Counted from the stretch's first letter, positions 18,746 through 27,796 are shown. The stretch: DNA of 64,000 bases from Azoarcus sp. L1K30 (GCF_018122735.1 NZ_JAGRRD010000001.1:2249262-2313261); one strand, 5' to 3'. A program made the numbers and translations. Notes: a model not told the origin generated them from the sequence alone.

Positions 18746-18751
18746 TATAAT
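18746..18751 (+). promoter_or_regulatory. Probable -10 element of yebC
   Basis: TATAAT at 18746-18751 lies 41 nt before the yebC ATG and is preceded directly by TG. No good -35 hexamer is visible at 16-18 bp, so the promoter may rely on the upstream TG or on an activator. Confidence 0.45.
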
Positions 18752-18792
18752 GCAGCGACTTTTCAATCGCACACGCTGCTCCAGAGGTTCGT

Positions 18793-19518
18793 ATGGCTGG
18801 TCACTCAAAATGGGCCAATATTCAGCACCGCAAGGGTCGTCAGGACGCCAAGCGCGGTAAGGTCTTCTCCAAGCTGATCAAGGAAATCACCGTCGCGGCC
18901 CGCATGGGCGGAGGTGACGTCAGCGCCAACCCGCGCCTGCGCCTCGCCATCGACAAGGCGAAGGGCGAGTCCATGCCCAAGGAGAACATGGACAACGCCA
19001 TCAAGCGCGGCACTGGCCAGCTTGAAGGCGTGACCTATGAAGAGGCGCGCTATGAAGGCTATGGCATCGCCGGTGCAGCCGTCATCGTCGACTGCCTGAC
19101 CGACAACAAGGTGCGCACCGTCGCCGACGTCCGCCATGCATTCTCGAAATATGGCGGCAACATGGGCACCGACGGCTGCGTGTCGTTCCAGTTCAAGCAT
19201 TGTGGTCAGCTCATGTTCGCCCCGGGCACAGACGAAGACGCGCTGATGGAAGCGGCGCTCGAAGCCGGCGCCGAGGACGTGGTCACCAACGACGACGGCT
19301 CCATCGAGGTGATTACCGGTCCCTGGGAATTCACCGCAGTCAAGGAGGCGCTGGAGCAGGCCGGCTTCACCGCCGAATTCGGCGAAGTCACGATGAAGGC
19401 CCAGAACGAGACTGAACTCAGCGGCGATGATGCGGCCCGCATGCAAAAATTGCTCGACGCACTCGAGGCCCTGGACGACGTGCAGGAAGTCTACACCTCG
19501 GCCGTCATGGACGAATAA
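18793..19518 (+). CDS. yebC: YebC/PmpR family protein
   Basis: This 241-residue cytoplasmic protein begins with the invariant [20 protein letters not shown] and has the three YebC domains in normal order. Family members were described as transcriptional regulators and more recently as translation factors that help ribosomes through proline stretches. yebC normally precedes ruvC in betaproteobacteria. Here an EamA transporter and a ybjQ gene lie between them. A strong terminator follows at once, so it is transcribed alone. Confidence 0.96.
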   Translation: MAGHSKWANIQHRKGRQDAKRGKVFSKLIKEITVAARMGGGDVSANPRLRLAIDKAKGESMPKENMDNAIKRGTGQLEGVTYEEARYEGYGIAGAAVIVDCLTDNKVRTVADVRHAFSKYGGNMGTDGCVSFQFKHCGQLMFAPGTDEDALMEAALEAGAEDVVTNDDGSIEVITGPWEFTAVKEALEQAGFTAEFGEVTMKAQNETELSGDDAARMQKLLDALEALDDVQEVYTSAVMDE

Positions 19519-19541
19519 CTGCTGCAACTGCAGCTTCACGG

Positions 19542-19567
19542 GGCGGCGCACTGCGCCGCCTTTTTTG
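19542..19567 (+). terminator. Intrinsic terminator of yebC
   Basis: GGCGGCGC (19542-19549) pairs with GCGCCGCC (19553-19560) around ACT and runs directly into TTTTTTG. This is a textbook rho-independent terminator 24 nt after the yebC stop. Confidence 0.93.
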
Positions 19568-19589
19568 TTTTGGCGACGCGAGACGACTC

Positions 19590-20471
19590 ATGACCACGAC
19601 CACGCTTGCCCAACGCACCATGCCCCTGCTCTTCGTACTGCTGTGGAGCACCGGTTTCATTGGCGCGAAGTTTGGCCTTCCCTACGCCGAGCCTCTGACC
19701 TTTCTCAGCACCCGCTATGCCATGGTGATCGTACTGATGGCAGTGATCGCCACGGCGATGCGCGCACCGTGGCCGGCGTCTCCGCGAGCGGTGCTGCATA
19801 TCGGCATCACCGGCGTCCTGGTTCATGCACTCTACCTCGGGGGCGTCTTCATCTCCATCCACCGCGGACTTCCGGCCGGCGTCACGGCCCTGGTGGTCGG
19901 CATGCAGCCCTTGCTCACCGCTCTTGGTGCGGGCTTCCTGCTCGGAGAGCGGATCAATATCCGGCAGTGGGGCGGACTCGCGCTGGGCTTCTTCGGTGTC
20001 AGCCTTGTCGTCAGCAACAAGATTGCCGTCGATGGCATGTCGCCCGACGAACTCGGCTTTATGCTCGCCCCCGCCTTTGTCGCCCTGATCGGCATCACGG
20101 TCGGCACCCTGTACCAGAAGCGCTTCTGCCCTCGTTTCGACCTGCGCACCGGATCCGTCATTCAGTTCGTACCCACGCTGATCCTGACCGCATTGGCCGC
20201 CAGCCAGACCGAGAACATGGAGATCGTCTGGAGCGGTGAGTTCGTCTTCGCGTTGCTGTGGCTGGTGGTGGTGCTATCGCTGGGGGCCATCAGCCTGCTC
20301 AATCTGCTGATCCGAAGCGGGAGCGCAGTCAATGTCGCCAGCCTCTTCTATCTCACCCCGCCCACCACCGCCCTGATTGCCTGGGCCATGTTCGACGAGA
20401 CGCTGAGCGGCATGGCGCTTGCCGGCATGATCGTTGCGGTCGCAGGCGTATGGCTGGCGCGCAAGGCCTGA
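19590..20471 (+). CDS. EamA/DMT family transporter
   Basis: This 293-residue, ten-span transporter has a first repeat that starts MPLLFVLLWSTGFIGAKFGL. A second repeat ends FYLTPPTTALIAWAMFDETL and GMIVAVAGVWLARKA, both strong EamA signatures. It begins 22 nt after the yebC terminator and is probably transcribed with ybjQ and ruvC downstream. Sequence similarity to the other EamA protein at 16.1-17.0 kb is only at family level. The substrate, possibly an amino acid or metabolite for export, cannot be inferred. Confidence 0.87.
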   Translation: MTTTTLAQRTMPLLFVLLWSTGFIGAKFGLPYAEPLTFLSTRYAMVIVLMAVIATAMRAPWPASPRAVLHIGITGVLVHALYLGGVFISIHRGLPAGVTALVVGMQPLLTALGAGFLLGERINIRQWGGLALGFFGVSLVVSNKIAVDGMSPDELGFMLAPAFVALIGITVGTLYQKRFCPRFDLRTGSVIQFVPTLILTALAASQTENMEIVWSGEFVFALLWLVVVLSLGAISLLNLLIRSGSAVNVASLFYLTPPTTALIAWAMFDETLSGMALAGMIVAVAGVWLARKA

Positions 20472-20507
20472 TACGATTCACCAGGCATTCATTCGCGGAG
20501 AACGTTC

Positions 20508-20825
20508 ATGCAACTGTCGACCACGCCTACCCTCGAAGGCCGCACCATCCAGCGCTATCTCGGCGTCGTCGCCGGTGAGGCCATCATCGGCGCCAACATT
20601 TTCAAGGACCTGTTCGCATCGATTCGCAATATCGTCGGCGGACGGGCCGGCGCCTACGAGCGCTCGCTGGCCGATGCGCGTGAAATGGCCATGGAAGAAA
20701 TGGCGGAACAGGCGGCAAAACTGGGCGCCAACGCCGTGGTCGGCATCGATATCGACTACGAGGTCCTGGGCCAGGACAATGGAATGCTCATGGTATGCGT
20801 GAGCGGCACCGCGGTGGTGGTTTGA
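20508..20825 (+). CDS. YbjQ/UPF0145 family protein
   Basis: This 105-residue cytoplasmic protein of the YbjQ (DUF74) family is predicted to form a pentamer and was once called heavy-metal-binding. The family blocks [39 protein letters not shown] and [17 protein letters not shown] are all present. Its biochemical function is unknown. The TGA at 20823-20825 overlaps the likely TTG start of ruvC, so the two genes are coupled. Confidence 0.92.
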   Translation: MQLSTTPTLEGRTIQRYLGVVAGEAIIGANIFKDLFASIRNIVGGRAGAYERSLADAREMAMEEMAEQAAKLGANAVVGIDIDYEVLGQDNGMLMVCVSGTAVVV

Positions 20826-21391
20826 CCCAGCCCGGCCCGAGCGGCAGCGCATCGCGCACGGTCGTCACCCGCATCCTCGGTCTCGACCCCGGGCTGCGCA
20901 TCACCGGCTTCGGCCTCATCGACGTGCTCGGCAGCCAGTTGCGCTATGTCGCCAGCGGCTGCATCAAGACCCGCGACGGCGAGCTGCCCGGCCGCCTCAA
21001 GACCTTGCTCGACGGCGTGCGCGAGGTCATCGCCACCTACTCGCCGGACACCGTCGCCGTGGAAAAGGTGTTCGTCAACGTCAATCCGCAATCCACACTG
21101 CTACTGGGTCAGGCACGCGGAGCTGTGATCTGTGGTGCCGTGTCGTGCGACCTTCCGGTGGCCGAATACACCGCGCTGCAGGTCAAGCAGTCGGTCGTCG
21201 GCCATGGCAAGGCGGCCAAGGAGCAGGTGCAGCACATGGTCCAGCGCCTGCTCGCGCTCGACGCCTCGCCCAGCCCGGACGCGGCCGATGCTCTCGCCTG
21301 CGCGATCTGCCACGCCCATGGCAGCCAAGGCCTGGGCGCCATCGCCGGCATCGGGACGCGGCGGCGCGGCGGGCGCATCCAGGCGCTCTGA
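20822..21391 (+). CDS. ruvC: Holliday junction endonuclease RuvC
   Basis: RuvC cuts Holliday junctions symmetrically as a dimer. The four catalytic acids are intact: Asp in ILGLDPGLR, Glu in VAVEKVFVN, and two Asp in SPDAADALA. The RNase H-fold core is complete, with a basic RRRGGR tail. The start is uncertain. TTG 20822 overlaps the ybjQ stop and adds ~18 residues before the usual ILGLDPG start; an in-frame ATG at 20795 would give 198 residues. No start codon lies closer to the conserved region. ruvA and ruvB do not follow; tRNA-Lys does. Confidence 0.93.
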   Translation: MTQPGPSGSASRTVVTRILGLDPGLRITGFGLIDVLGSQLRYVASGCIKTRDGELPGRLKTLLDGVREVIATYSPDTVAVEKVFVNVNPQSTLLLGQARGAVICGAVSCDLPVAEYTALQVKQSVVGHGKAAKEQVQHMVQRLLALDASPSPDAADALACAICHAHGSQGLGAIAGIGTRRRGGRIQAL

Positions 21392-21413
21392 TCAACTTTT
21401 CTTTCGAAAGTCC

Positions 21414-21442
21414 TTGCGCATGCGCAGCCTATTGGCTATTAT
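21414..21442 (+). promoter_or_regulatory. Sigma-70 promoter of tRNA-Lys
   Basis: TTGCGC (21414-21419) and TATTAT (21437-21442) have an optimal 17-bp spacing. They lie 50 bp before the tRNA, within the short gap after ruvC. Confidence 0.75.
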
Positions 21443-21492
21443 GCGCGCCTCTCGACGAAACACGGTTTCGACGACGCCAGCAAGACGGCACC

Positions 21493-21568
21493 GGGGGTAT
21501 AGCTCAGTTGGTAGAGCAGCTGACTCTTAATCAGTAGGTCCTAGGTTCGAATCCTAGTGCCCCCACCA
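21493..21568 (+). tRNA. tRNA-Lys (anticodon CTT)
   Basis: This is a 76-nt cloverleaf. The acceptor arm GGGGGTA pairs with TGCCCCC, and the discriminator A is followed by an encoded CCA at the 3' end. The D-arm AGCTCAGTTGGTAGAGC, anticodon loop CTCTTAA (anticodon CTT at 21526-21528, reading AAG) and T-arm with GGTTCGAATCC are all standard. It has its own promoter and terminator. Confidence 0.97.
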
Positions 21569-21585
21569 AGAACAACAAGCACTTA

Positions 21586-21612
21586 GGCCAATCCTCCGGG
21601 GTTGGCCTTTTT
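21586..21612 (+). terminator. Intrinsic terminator of tRNA-Lys
   Basis: GGCCAATCC (21586-21594) pairs with GGGTTGGCC (21599-21607, one G-T pair) and is followed by TTTTT. It ends the tRNA transcript and separates it from the convergent catabolic operon. Confidence 0.9.
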
Positions 21613-21664
21613 GCTTTTGCAGCACACGGTCCGCTGTTCGACCTCTCTGCGCGGACGGATCAGA

Positions 21665-22996
21665 TCAACTGCGCCCGTTCAGCAGGCGCAGAAATATATC
21701 GGTCGTGCCCATCTGCCCCCCCTTGAGCATCAATTCGAGGCCATCCAGGCGGCACTCATCCGCGCACGCGCGCACCACCGACACCCCGGGCGACAACACG
21801 CCAGCATGGGCCAGCGCCCACGGGGCCAACGCACGCAGGGCCAAGCTGGAGGTATCGCCTCCGGCCACGCCGACGCGACGTACATGCGGCGCCCCCTCCA
21901 ACACGAGTACCAGCATGCGCGCGCACAGCGCGGCGACCATTGCAGGAGCATGGCCGTCGACGCGGGCTGGCGTGGTCCGCGCCAATACCGACCGTCCCTC
22001 GCTCAATTGGCGAACACAGCGATCGATCACAAGGTCAAAGGCCGCGGGCTGACGGACGATGTTGTCGATGTCTATCGTCACGCCGACGTATGCAGATCCT
22101 CCGCCCTCAGACGAGAGCGCATGGACCACTTGCTGTGCGGTCTGCGGAGACTGACTTCCAGCCAGCACGAACACGGGGCCGGCAGCGGGACCGACGGGCC
22201 TTACTTGCGTTTCCAGCGGCAGTTCGCCCAAGGCCTTCCAATGCAGGACAAGGGCCTGGGCCACACTGCTCGCGCCCAGCGCCAACACGCGCTGCCGGGC
22301 GGCCTGACGGCACAGCAGGCGACCGATGCGCTGGAGGTGGGCCGTGCGCAACACATCGAACAGCACGGCATCGGGCTTGCCAGCGATGGCGAGCGTCACA
22401 ATTTCATCCAGCGCCGGATCATCCAGCTCGTCAAGACCGCGCATATCCACAAGTGGCACCTGCCGCAGTCCCTGCTCTGCCAGATGCTGACGCAAATCGG
22501 ATTCGCGCATGGGCGTCACCGGATGACGACTCATGGTCGGATGGCGGTCGATCCGAAACACGGGACCATCGCGCGATGCAGAGGCAAACAGGTGACCGAA
22601 CGCGCAGTAGCGGCCCAGACTCGGCTGGCCACCGAGCACCGGCACAAAGGCATCCGGCAATTCGGACCGCAGCATCTCCAGCGCGACCCCGAGGCTGCCC
22701 ACATGCGGCGCACTGTCGAAGGTCGAGCAACACTTGTAGTGCAGCAGGCGCGCGCCCAGCCCGGCGAAGAACAATCCCACCGGCGCCAACTCCTCACGCA
22801 TCGCATCGTGGTCCATGGCCCGGGCCGCGCCGGCGATACCCAGCGCATCAAGTGGCCCGACAGCGGCCAGTTGCCGAGGTGTAGGCACTCCGAGAAAGAG
22901 GCGTGCGCTCAGACCGGCGTCCGCAACCGTCGCCAGCGTATCGGAGGCTCCGGTAAAGTCGTCGCCATACCAGGCGTATCGAATGACGGCCGACAC
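21665..22996 (-). CDS. Four-carbon acid-sugar kinase family protein (DUF1537; OiaK/OtnK/DtnK-like)
   Basis: This ATP-dependent kinase is predicted to phosphorylate a short acid sugar. The N-terminal domain has YAWYGDDFTGASDTLATVADAG with the DDFTGA substrate motif, and the C-terminal nucleotide domain has GVAGGDTSSLALRAL and LKGGQMGTTDIFLRLL. GTG 22996 starts 4 nt after the RuBisCO-like stop with an AGGA site, giving 443 residues; an in-frame TTG at 23026 would overlap that gene. Family members act on erythronate/threonate or 3-oxo-isoapionate. Pairing with a RuBisCO-like protein favours an OiaK-type role, but substrate is inference. Confidence 0.85.
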   Translation of the reverse strand: MSAVIRYAWYGDDFTGASDTLATVADAGLSARLFLGVPTPRQLAAVGPLDALGIAGAARAMDHDAMREELAPVGLFFAGLGARLLHYKCCSTFDSAPHVGSLGVALEMLRSELPDAFVPVLGGQPSLGRYCAFGHLFASASRDGPVFRIDRHPTMSRHPVTPMRESDLRQHLAEQGLRQVPLVDMRGLDELDDPALDEIVTLAIAGKPDAVLFDVLRTAHLQRIGRLLCRQAARQRVLALGASSVAQALVLHWKALGELPLETQVRPVGPAAGPVFVLAGSQSPQTAQQVVHALSSEGGGSAYVGVTIDIDNIVRQPAAFDLVIDRCVRQLSEGRSVLARTTPARVDGHAPAMVAALCARMLVLVLEGAPHVRRVGVAGGDTSSLALRALAPWALAHAGVLSPGVSVVRACADECRLDGLELMLKGGQMGTTDIFLRLLNGRS

Positions 22997-23000
22997 GTGC

Positions 23001-24275
23001 TCAGTCCTTGCCACCGAAGAATTCAAGTGCAGCGGCCAGCTCAGGCGCAGTACGCCCGGCGTCGTTCAGTGACTGGCCGCGCCGAATGGCCTGCCAGGCT
23101 TCGCGAATGCTGATCACCCCGTCCCCGGGTCCGCCTGGATGCGCCAGGATGCCGCCGCCACACATGAACATCAGATCCGCATCGGGCACAGCAGCGATCG
23201 TCTGGGGAAGGGTGCCTGCCCATTGTCCCGACGAAAACGCCGGCATCACGATATCGGCGTCATCTTCGGGATCGCTCAGGGGTCGGAGGCAGTCGTGCGC
23301 CGACGACACGACCTCCTCGTCGGACTGGGAGAACTTGCCGGAGAGACCATGCACGTGCATGTGGTCGACCCCGGCCAGACGCCAAAGCAGTTGATAGGGC
23401 TGAAAGTCCATGCCGAGCGCTGGATGCCGCGAGAACATGCCAAAGCCGTTTCGATGTCCATGCACGGCCAGATCCGTGCGCCGCCGCAGCGCCTGCACCG
23501 ACGACATCCCCACCCAGTTCATGCTGACCATGACGCAACTGCCGCCCTCCCGTGCCACCAGGTCGGCGTGACGCAGCATCTCGTCGTGCTCGTCGGTGAT
23601 GTTGAACGCCACCATCACATGCTTGCCGCTGCGATCCTGCCAGCGGCGCACGACCTCCATGACCGCCCGGATGCGCTCGGGCGTCGGCGCATGCTCGGGA
23701 TTGCCGCAGCACTCATCATCCTTGATGAAATCGATTCCGGCATGGCACAGGTCCTCGACCAGCGCTGCGGTTTCCGCAGCGGTCATGCCGACATTGGGCT
23801 TGATGATGGTACCCACCAGCGGCCCCTCGGCCACACCAGTGAGCGCCCTGGTTCCCGCGACCCCCTGCTTCGGCCGCTCGAATCGCGCCCTGAACCCGGC
23901 CGGAATCCGCACCTGTTGCAGGCGCACGCCCGTCGTCTCGCCCAGATCGTACAGGTTGCCGGCCAGCGTCGCCGCCAGTGTCGGCAGATTGTGACCGATA
24001 TTGGCGACCGGAAACGCGACCTCAACCGTCGCGCGGCGCCAGGGCCCTGCCTGCCGCCGACGTTCGAGCAAGGCGTTAGGCAGACTCGGCGCAGCCAGGG
24101 ACGGCAACGCATCGACGCGCAGCACAGTCGCCCGCGAACGCGCCTTCAGCGCTTCGGTCTCGCCCGCCACACGCACGAACGTGCCACTGCTCTGCTCACC
24201 GGCCAGCACCTCGGCCACGCGTGCGGGTTCCAGCGGCGTTTCGATCAGATAGGTCGCGGTGATCAGTTCGCTCAT
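23001..24275 (-). CDS. RuBisCO-like protein (form IV), probable decarboxylase/hydrolase of a 3-oxo acid-sugar phosphate
   Basis: This 424-residue protein has the RuBisCO large-chain fold. Key active-site positions are kept: the loop TIIKPNVGM (Lys175 equivalent), GIDFIKDDE (carbamylated Lys and metal-binding Asp/Glu), HGHRNGFGMFSRHP, the loop-6 Lys in GLSGKFSQSDEE, and phosphate-site blocks FSSGQWAG and CGGGILAHPGGP. Known family members in acid-sugar clusters (OiaX, OiaT) act on 3-oxo-isoapionate 4-phosphate made by a DUF1537 kinase. The same partner lies 4 nt downstream here. The operon lacks phosphoribulokinase, so it is not a Calvin enzyme. Exact reaction unknown. Confidence 0.9.
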   Translation of the reverse strand: MSELITATYLIETPLEPARVAEVLAGEQSSGTFVRVAGETEALKARSRATVLRVDALPSLAAPSLPNALLERRRQAGPWRRATVEVAFPVANIGHNLPTLAATLAGNLYDLGETTGVRLQQVRIPAGFRARFERPKQGVAGTRALTGVAEGPLVGTIIKPNVGMTAAETAALVEDLCHAGIDFIKDDECCGNPEHAPTPERIRAVMEVVRRWQDRSGKHVMVAFNITDEHDEMLRHADLVAREGGSCVMVSMNWVGMSSVQALRRRTDLAVHGHRNGFGMFSRHPALGMDFQPYQLLWRLAGVDHMHVHGLSGKFSQSDEEVVSSAHDCLRPLSDPEDDADIVMPAFSSGQWAGTLPQTIAAVPDADLMFMCGGGILAHPGGPGDGVISIREAWQAIRRGQSLNDAGRTAPELAAALEFFGGKD

Positions 24276-24285
24276 TTCACGTCCT

Positions 24286-24840
24286 TCAAAGCGTGGTCAG
24301 ATCGGGAAACGGGCGCACCGGATCGCTGCCGTCCCAATTCACCGCTGCCTCGCGGATGAGCTTGAACAGGCGGCCCTTGGGTCCGGCCACCTCGGACAAC
24401 TCGATGACCGTGCCAGGGTGTGACTCGGGCCGCCCGGTCTTGTCGTCGAAATAGACAAAGCGGCCGTTATCGCCGACCTCCCCGCTCATGCAGACGCGGA
24501 ACCCCTCCGCTTCGGCACGCGCCAGATCGGCGTCGAACTGTTCGGTCCAGTAGGCGACGTGCTGAACGCCCGACAGGCCAGCGAGCTGAAAATCCCGGTA
24601 CATCGACGGCACATCATTGCGGGTCTGCAGCAACTCGATCTGCAGTCCGCCGGCATTGGCCAACGCGACTGAGTTGTGCGGCTCATACCGCATTCCGCGA
24701 TACATGTAGTTTCTGATGGGAACGCGGGGGTTGTAATACCAGGGCCCTACGCCCAGCACCTGCGACCAGTACGCCATCGCCTCCTCGATATCCGGAACAA
24801 GGTAGGCAACCTGGCGAATCTCTCCGAAAAAACGGCTCAT
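24286..24840 (-). CDS. VOC (glyoxalase/epimerase-fold) metalloprotein
   Basis: This 184-residue protein of the vicinal-oxygen-chelate fold has two beta-alpha-beta3 modules. Probable metal ligands are Gln in EIRQVAYLVPDIEEA, Glu in GLQIELLQ, His in GVQHVAYW and Glu in GTVIELSEV. This is the Q/H-E-H-E pattern of glyoxalase I and methylmalonyl-CoA epimerase. It sits 10 nt upstream of the RuBisCO-like gene and 10 nt after dctM, so it is part of the pathway operon. An epimerase, isomerase or lyase step on the acid sugar is plausible. No experimentally assigned close homologue is known to me. Confidence 0.82.
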   Translation of the reverse strand: MSRFFGEIRQVAYLVPDIEEAMAYWSQVLGVGPWYYNPRVPIRNYMYRGMRYEPHNSVALANAGGLQIELLQTRNDVPSMYRDFQLAGLSGVQHVAYWTEQFDADLARAEAEGFRVCMSGEVGDNGRFVYFDDKTGRPESHPGTVIELSEVAGPKGRLFKLIREAAVNWDGSDPVRPFPDLTTL

Positions 24841-24850
24841 GGCGTGTCTC

Positions 24851-26131
24851 TCATTTCATGACTAGGTTGGGGAGCCAGGTCGACAGCGCTGGCACGAAGG
24901 TGATGATCCCGAGAGCGATGAAGAGCGGCCACAGGAAAGGCAACGCGCCGGCGATGACGCGCGACAGCGGCATGCGCCCGACCTGCGCGACCATGTACAG
25001 GCTCATGCCGATCGGCGGGGTGAGCAGGCCGATCATCAGGTTGAGCACCATGACGACAGCCAGGTGCACCGGATCGACGCCCGCTGCCACCAGCGCGGGG
25101 GTGAAGATCGGCGCCAGGATCAAGATCGCCGCAATCGACTCCATGAACATGCCCACGATCAGCAGCACGAGGTTCACCACCAGCAGCAACACCCAGGGGT
25201 TGCTCGATTGCGCGAGCAGGAACTCGCTGGCACGGGACGGCAACTGGTCGATGGTCAGCACCCAGGCGAACAGGGCCGCAGCGCCGACGATGAACAGGAC
25301 GCTGGCCGTCGAATGCACGGTTTCGCGCGCGGCCTCCACAAGGCCGTTCCAGGTCAGCTCGCGGTATACGAACTGGCCCAGAAACAAGGCGTAGATCACG
25401 GTGACCGCGGCCACCTCGGTCGGCCCGAAGAAGCCGCTGGCCAGGCCGCCAATCAGGATCACCGGGGCAAACAACGCCGGCAGCGCCTTGATGAAGGCCT
25501 TGAACAGTGGCGGCGCATCCTCGGTGATGGTGTCGCGCGGCAGATTCTGGCGCCGTGCCATGACGGCGATCTGCACCATCAACACCGCCGCAATCACCAG
25601 TGCCGGCAGCGCACCGGCCAGCAGCACCTTGACCGCACTCACCTCGGCCGCGGCGGCGAAGATGATCAAGGGGATGCTCGGCGGAAAGATGGGCCCGATC
25701 GTCGCCGCCGCCATGATAATGCCCGCGGCGAATTCATCCTTGTAGCCCTGCTCCCTCATCATGCGGATCTGCGTACCGCCCAGCGCGCCGATGTCGGCCA
25801 GCGCCGCCCCCGAGATACCGGAGAACAGCAGATTGGCAAGCACGGTCACATGGCCGAGGCCGCCGCGGATTCCCCCCACCAGCAGGCGGATCAGCACGAA
25901 CAGGTGCCTGGTGATTCCCGAGGCGCCGAACAGCGCCGCGGCCAGAATGAACATCGGGACGGCCAGCAGGGGCAAGGAATCGAGCGCATTGATGGTGCGC
26001 TGGGCCACTACCGTCAGTGGCATGTCGAACGCCCAGATCACGATCGCCGACGACACACCGAGGGCCATCGCAATCGGCACCCCCATCAACATCGTCAGCA
26101 GGAACAGGATCATCACGATCAGACTCATCAT
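24851..26131 (-). CDS. dctM: TRAP transporter large membrane subunit (DctM)
   Basis: This 426-residue subunit with about 12 spans is the sodium-coupled channel of a tripartite ATP-independent periplasmic transporter. Typical segments include LLAVPMFILAAALFGASGI, LLFSGISGAALADIGALG and AAATIGPIFPPSIPLIIFA. ATG 26131 overlaps the dctQ stop (ATGA); longer readings upstream run out of frame with dctQ. It works with DctQ and the DctP binding protein just upstream to import a carboxylate, presumably the acid sugar handled by the kinase and RuBisCO-like protein. Confidence 0.94.
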   Translation of the reverse strand: MMSLIVMILFLLTMLMGVPIAMALGVSSAIVIWAFDMPLTVVAQRTINALDSLPLLAVPMFILAAALFGASGITRHLFVLIRLLVGGIRGGLGHVTVLANLLFSGISGAALADIGALGGTQIRMMREQGYKDEFAAGIIMAAATIGPIFPPSIPLIIFAAAAEVSAVKVLLAGALPALVIAAVLMVQIAVMARRQNLPRDTITEDAPPLFKAFIKALPALFAPVILIGGLASGFFGPTEVAAVTVIYALFLGQFVYRELTWNGLVEAARETVHSTASVLFIVGAAALFAWVLTIDQLPSRASEFLLAQSSNPWVLLLVVNLVLLIVGMFMESIAAILILAPIFTPALVAAGVDPVHLAVVMVLNLMIGLLTPPIGMSLYMVAQVGRMPLSRVIAGALPFLWPLFIALGIITFVPALSTWLPNLVMK

Positions 26132-26622
26132 GACGGCTGTCTCCCGTAGATCAGAGCGGACAGGCGCGACAGCGCAACCAGCGTCAGCAGCGTCATTCCC
26201 ACCGCGGCCGGCAGGTAGTAGAGCCAGTTCGGAATACCGAGCGCCGCCGTCGAAAAGTGCGCGGCACGCTTGAGAAAATGCCAGCCACCCCAAAGGAAAA
26301 ACAGACAATAGGCAAGCACGACAAGCTCATTGACGAGCTTCAGGACGAAAGCCGAACGCCGCCCCAGGACATTCGGCAACCACTCGACCTGGATGTGTCC
26401 ACCCTTGAGCAGGAGCAGCGGCACCGTCAGGTAAACCACACCGAGACCGCAGTAGCGTGCCAGCTCCTCCGCCCATGGCAGCCCGGCGTTGAAGAGGTTT
26501 CGCCCCAGCACCTGGACGACGATGAAGGCCGTCATGACACCGACCAGCAGCATCGCCACCGTTTCGAAGAGGACACAGGTACGCGGCAGCCAGCCTCGCG
26601 GCGGCGGCAAGTCAGAACGCAT
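26128..26622 (-). CDS. dctQ: TRAP transporter small membrane subunit (DctQ)
   Basis: This 164-residue four-span protein starts MRSDLPPPRGW. Helices lie at about residues 18-38 (VAMLLVGVMTAFIVVQVLGR), 60-80, 95-115 and 135-155, and the motif LPWAEELARYCGLGVV is diagnostic for DctQ. It bridges the binding protein and DctM. The stop overlaps the dctM start by 4 nt. The 64-bp gap to dctP is short enough for one transcript. Confidence 0.92.
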   Translation of the reverse strand: MRSDLPPPRGWLPRTCVLFETVAMLLVGVMTAFIVVQVLGRNLFNAGLPWAEELARYCGLGVVYLTVPLLLLKGGHIQVEWLPNVLGRRSAFVLKLVNELVVLAYCLFFLWGGWHFLKRAAHFSTAALGIPNWLYYLPAAVGMTLLTLVALSRLSALIYGRQPS

Positions 26623-26686
26623 CGGAAAGCTCCTTGAGCAGGGTAAGCGGTGCCTCGACGGCAACCGCTCCGTAGGTCGTTCCGAC

Positions 26687-27703
26687 TTACTGGATCGCGG
26701 CAATGTCCTTGTACAGATCGCCGTACTTGGCATCGAAGCGTTCATGCACCAGCTTCTGCACCGAGGTCTTGAAGGCATCGAGCTTGAGCCCCTCGCCCGT
26801 GCCGATCACGGTCATCTTGAGTGCCTTCAGCTTGGCAAGCTCGTCATCCTCTGACTTACGCACCATCTCCGTCGCGCGCAAGCGCACCTCTTCCGCCGCC
26901 TTGGTGACGGCCGCCTTCTGTTGGGCCGACAGGCCCTGCCAGACCTTCTCGTTGATCACGATCAGTTGCGCGTTCATCACGTGACCAGTCAGCATCATGT
27001 GCGACTGCGCCTCGTAGAGTTTCGAGGACAGCACGACATTGACCGGATTCTCCTGACCGCTGACCACCCCGGTCGCGAGCGCCGTCGGCACTTCCGACCA
27101 ATCGACCGGCACTGGCACAGCGCCCAGCCCCTCGACAGCTGAGGTGTAGATCGGGAAAGGAATGGCGCGGATCTTCACCCCGGCGAGATCGGACGGCTGG
27201 TACACGGCCTTGTTCGCAGTCAACTGGCGGGTGCCGAAGTAGTAACCGTAGAGCACGCGTACACCCGCTGCTTTCACCAGCCCTTCGTTGAGCTTTTTCA
27301 TCACCGGCGAATTGACGTCGACGACTTTCATCAGATGATCGACATCGCGGTAAAGATAGGGCGTGTCCAGCGCGGCGAACGGCTCGTAGAGCGAGCCGAT
27401 GCCGGCCGCCGTGTTGTGCGACAGGGCGATCGTTCCGGTCGATACCGCCTCGGCCAGTTCCTGCAGCTTGCCCAACTGTGACGACGGGTAGACCTTGGTC
27501 TTGATCTCGCCACCGCTGTGCTTCTCTATCGCTTCGGCCAGCCAGTTGGCCTGGATGCCTGCCGCACTCGTCGGCGGGTTCATATGCCCGTAGCGGAACT
27601 CGACGCCCTGGTCCGAACGGGCACCAGTGGCGGCACCCAGCGCAAGGGACAGCCCAAGGGCAAGCGTCAGACGGCGGGTAAGGGAATGCGGTCGTGCGGA
27701 CAT
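26687..27703 (-). CDS. dctP: TRAP transporter periplasmic solute-binding protein (DctP family)
   Basis: This 338-residue secreted binding protein has a signal peptide (residues 1-30, RRLTLALGLSLALGAATGARS). The mature part begins VEFRYGHMNPPTSAAGIQA. The carboxylate-binding Arg is probably in VKIRAIPFPIYTSA, and GVVSGQENPVNVVLSSKLYE is a family block. An AAGGAG site precedes the ATG. It is the first gene of the six-gene minus-strand operon, divergent from the LacI-type regulator. Carboxylate binding is family knowledge; identity of the sugar acid is unknown. Confidence 0.94.
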   Translation of the reverse strand: MSARPHSLTRRLTLALGLSLALGAATGARSDQGVEFRYGHMNPPTSAAGIQANWLAEAIEKHSGGEIKTKVYPSSQLGKLQELAEAVSTGTIALSHNTAAGIGSLYEPFAALDTPYLYRDVDHLMKVVDVNSPVMKKLNEGLVKAAGVRVLYGYYFGTRQLTANKAVYQPSDLAGVKIRAIPFPIYTSAVEGLGAVPVPVDWSEVPTALATGVVSGQENPVNVVLSSKLYEAQSHMMLTGHVMNAQLIVINEKVWQGLSAQQKAAVTKAAEEVRLRATEMVRKSEDDELAKLKALKMTVIGTGEGLKLDAFKTSVQKLVHERFDAKYGDLYKDIAAIQ

Positions 27704-27796
27704 ATCGTCTCCTTTGTAGTCCCCCGGAATGGCTGACGCAGAGACGCCAGCCGCAATTCACGACATCGCACAGACACGCGAAATGCCGCAGATCGT

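Noticed and set aside
23001-24275. Genuine CO2-fixing RuBisCO
   Set aside because: It is shorter than form I/II large chains, occurs with a TRAP importer and DUF1537 kinase and without phosphoribulokinase or a small subunit, so form IV activity is far more likely.
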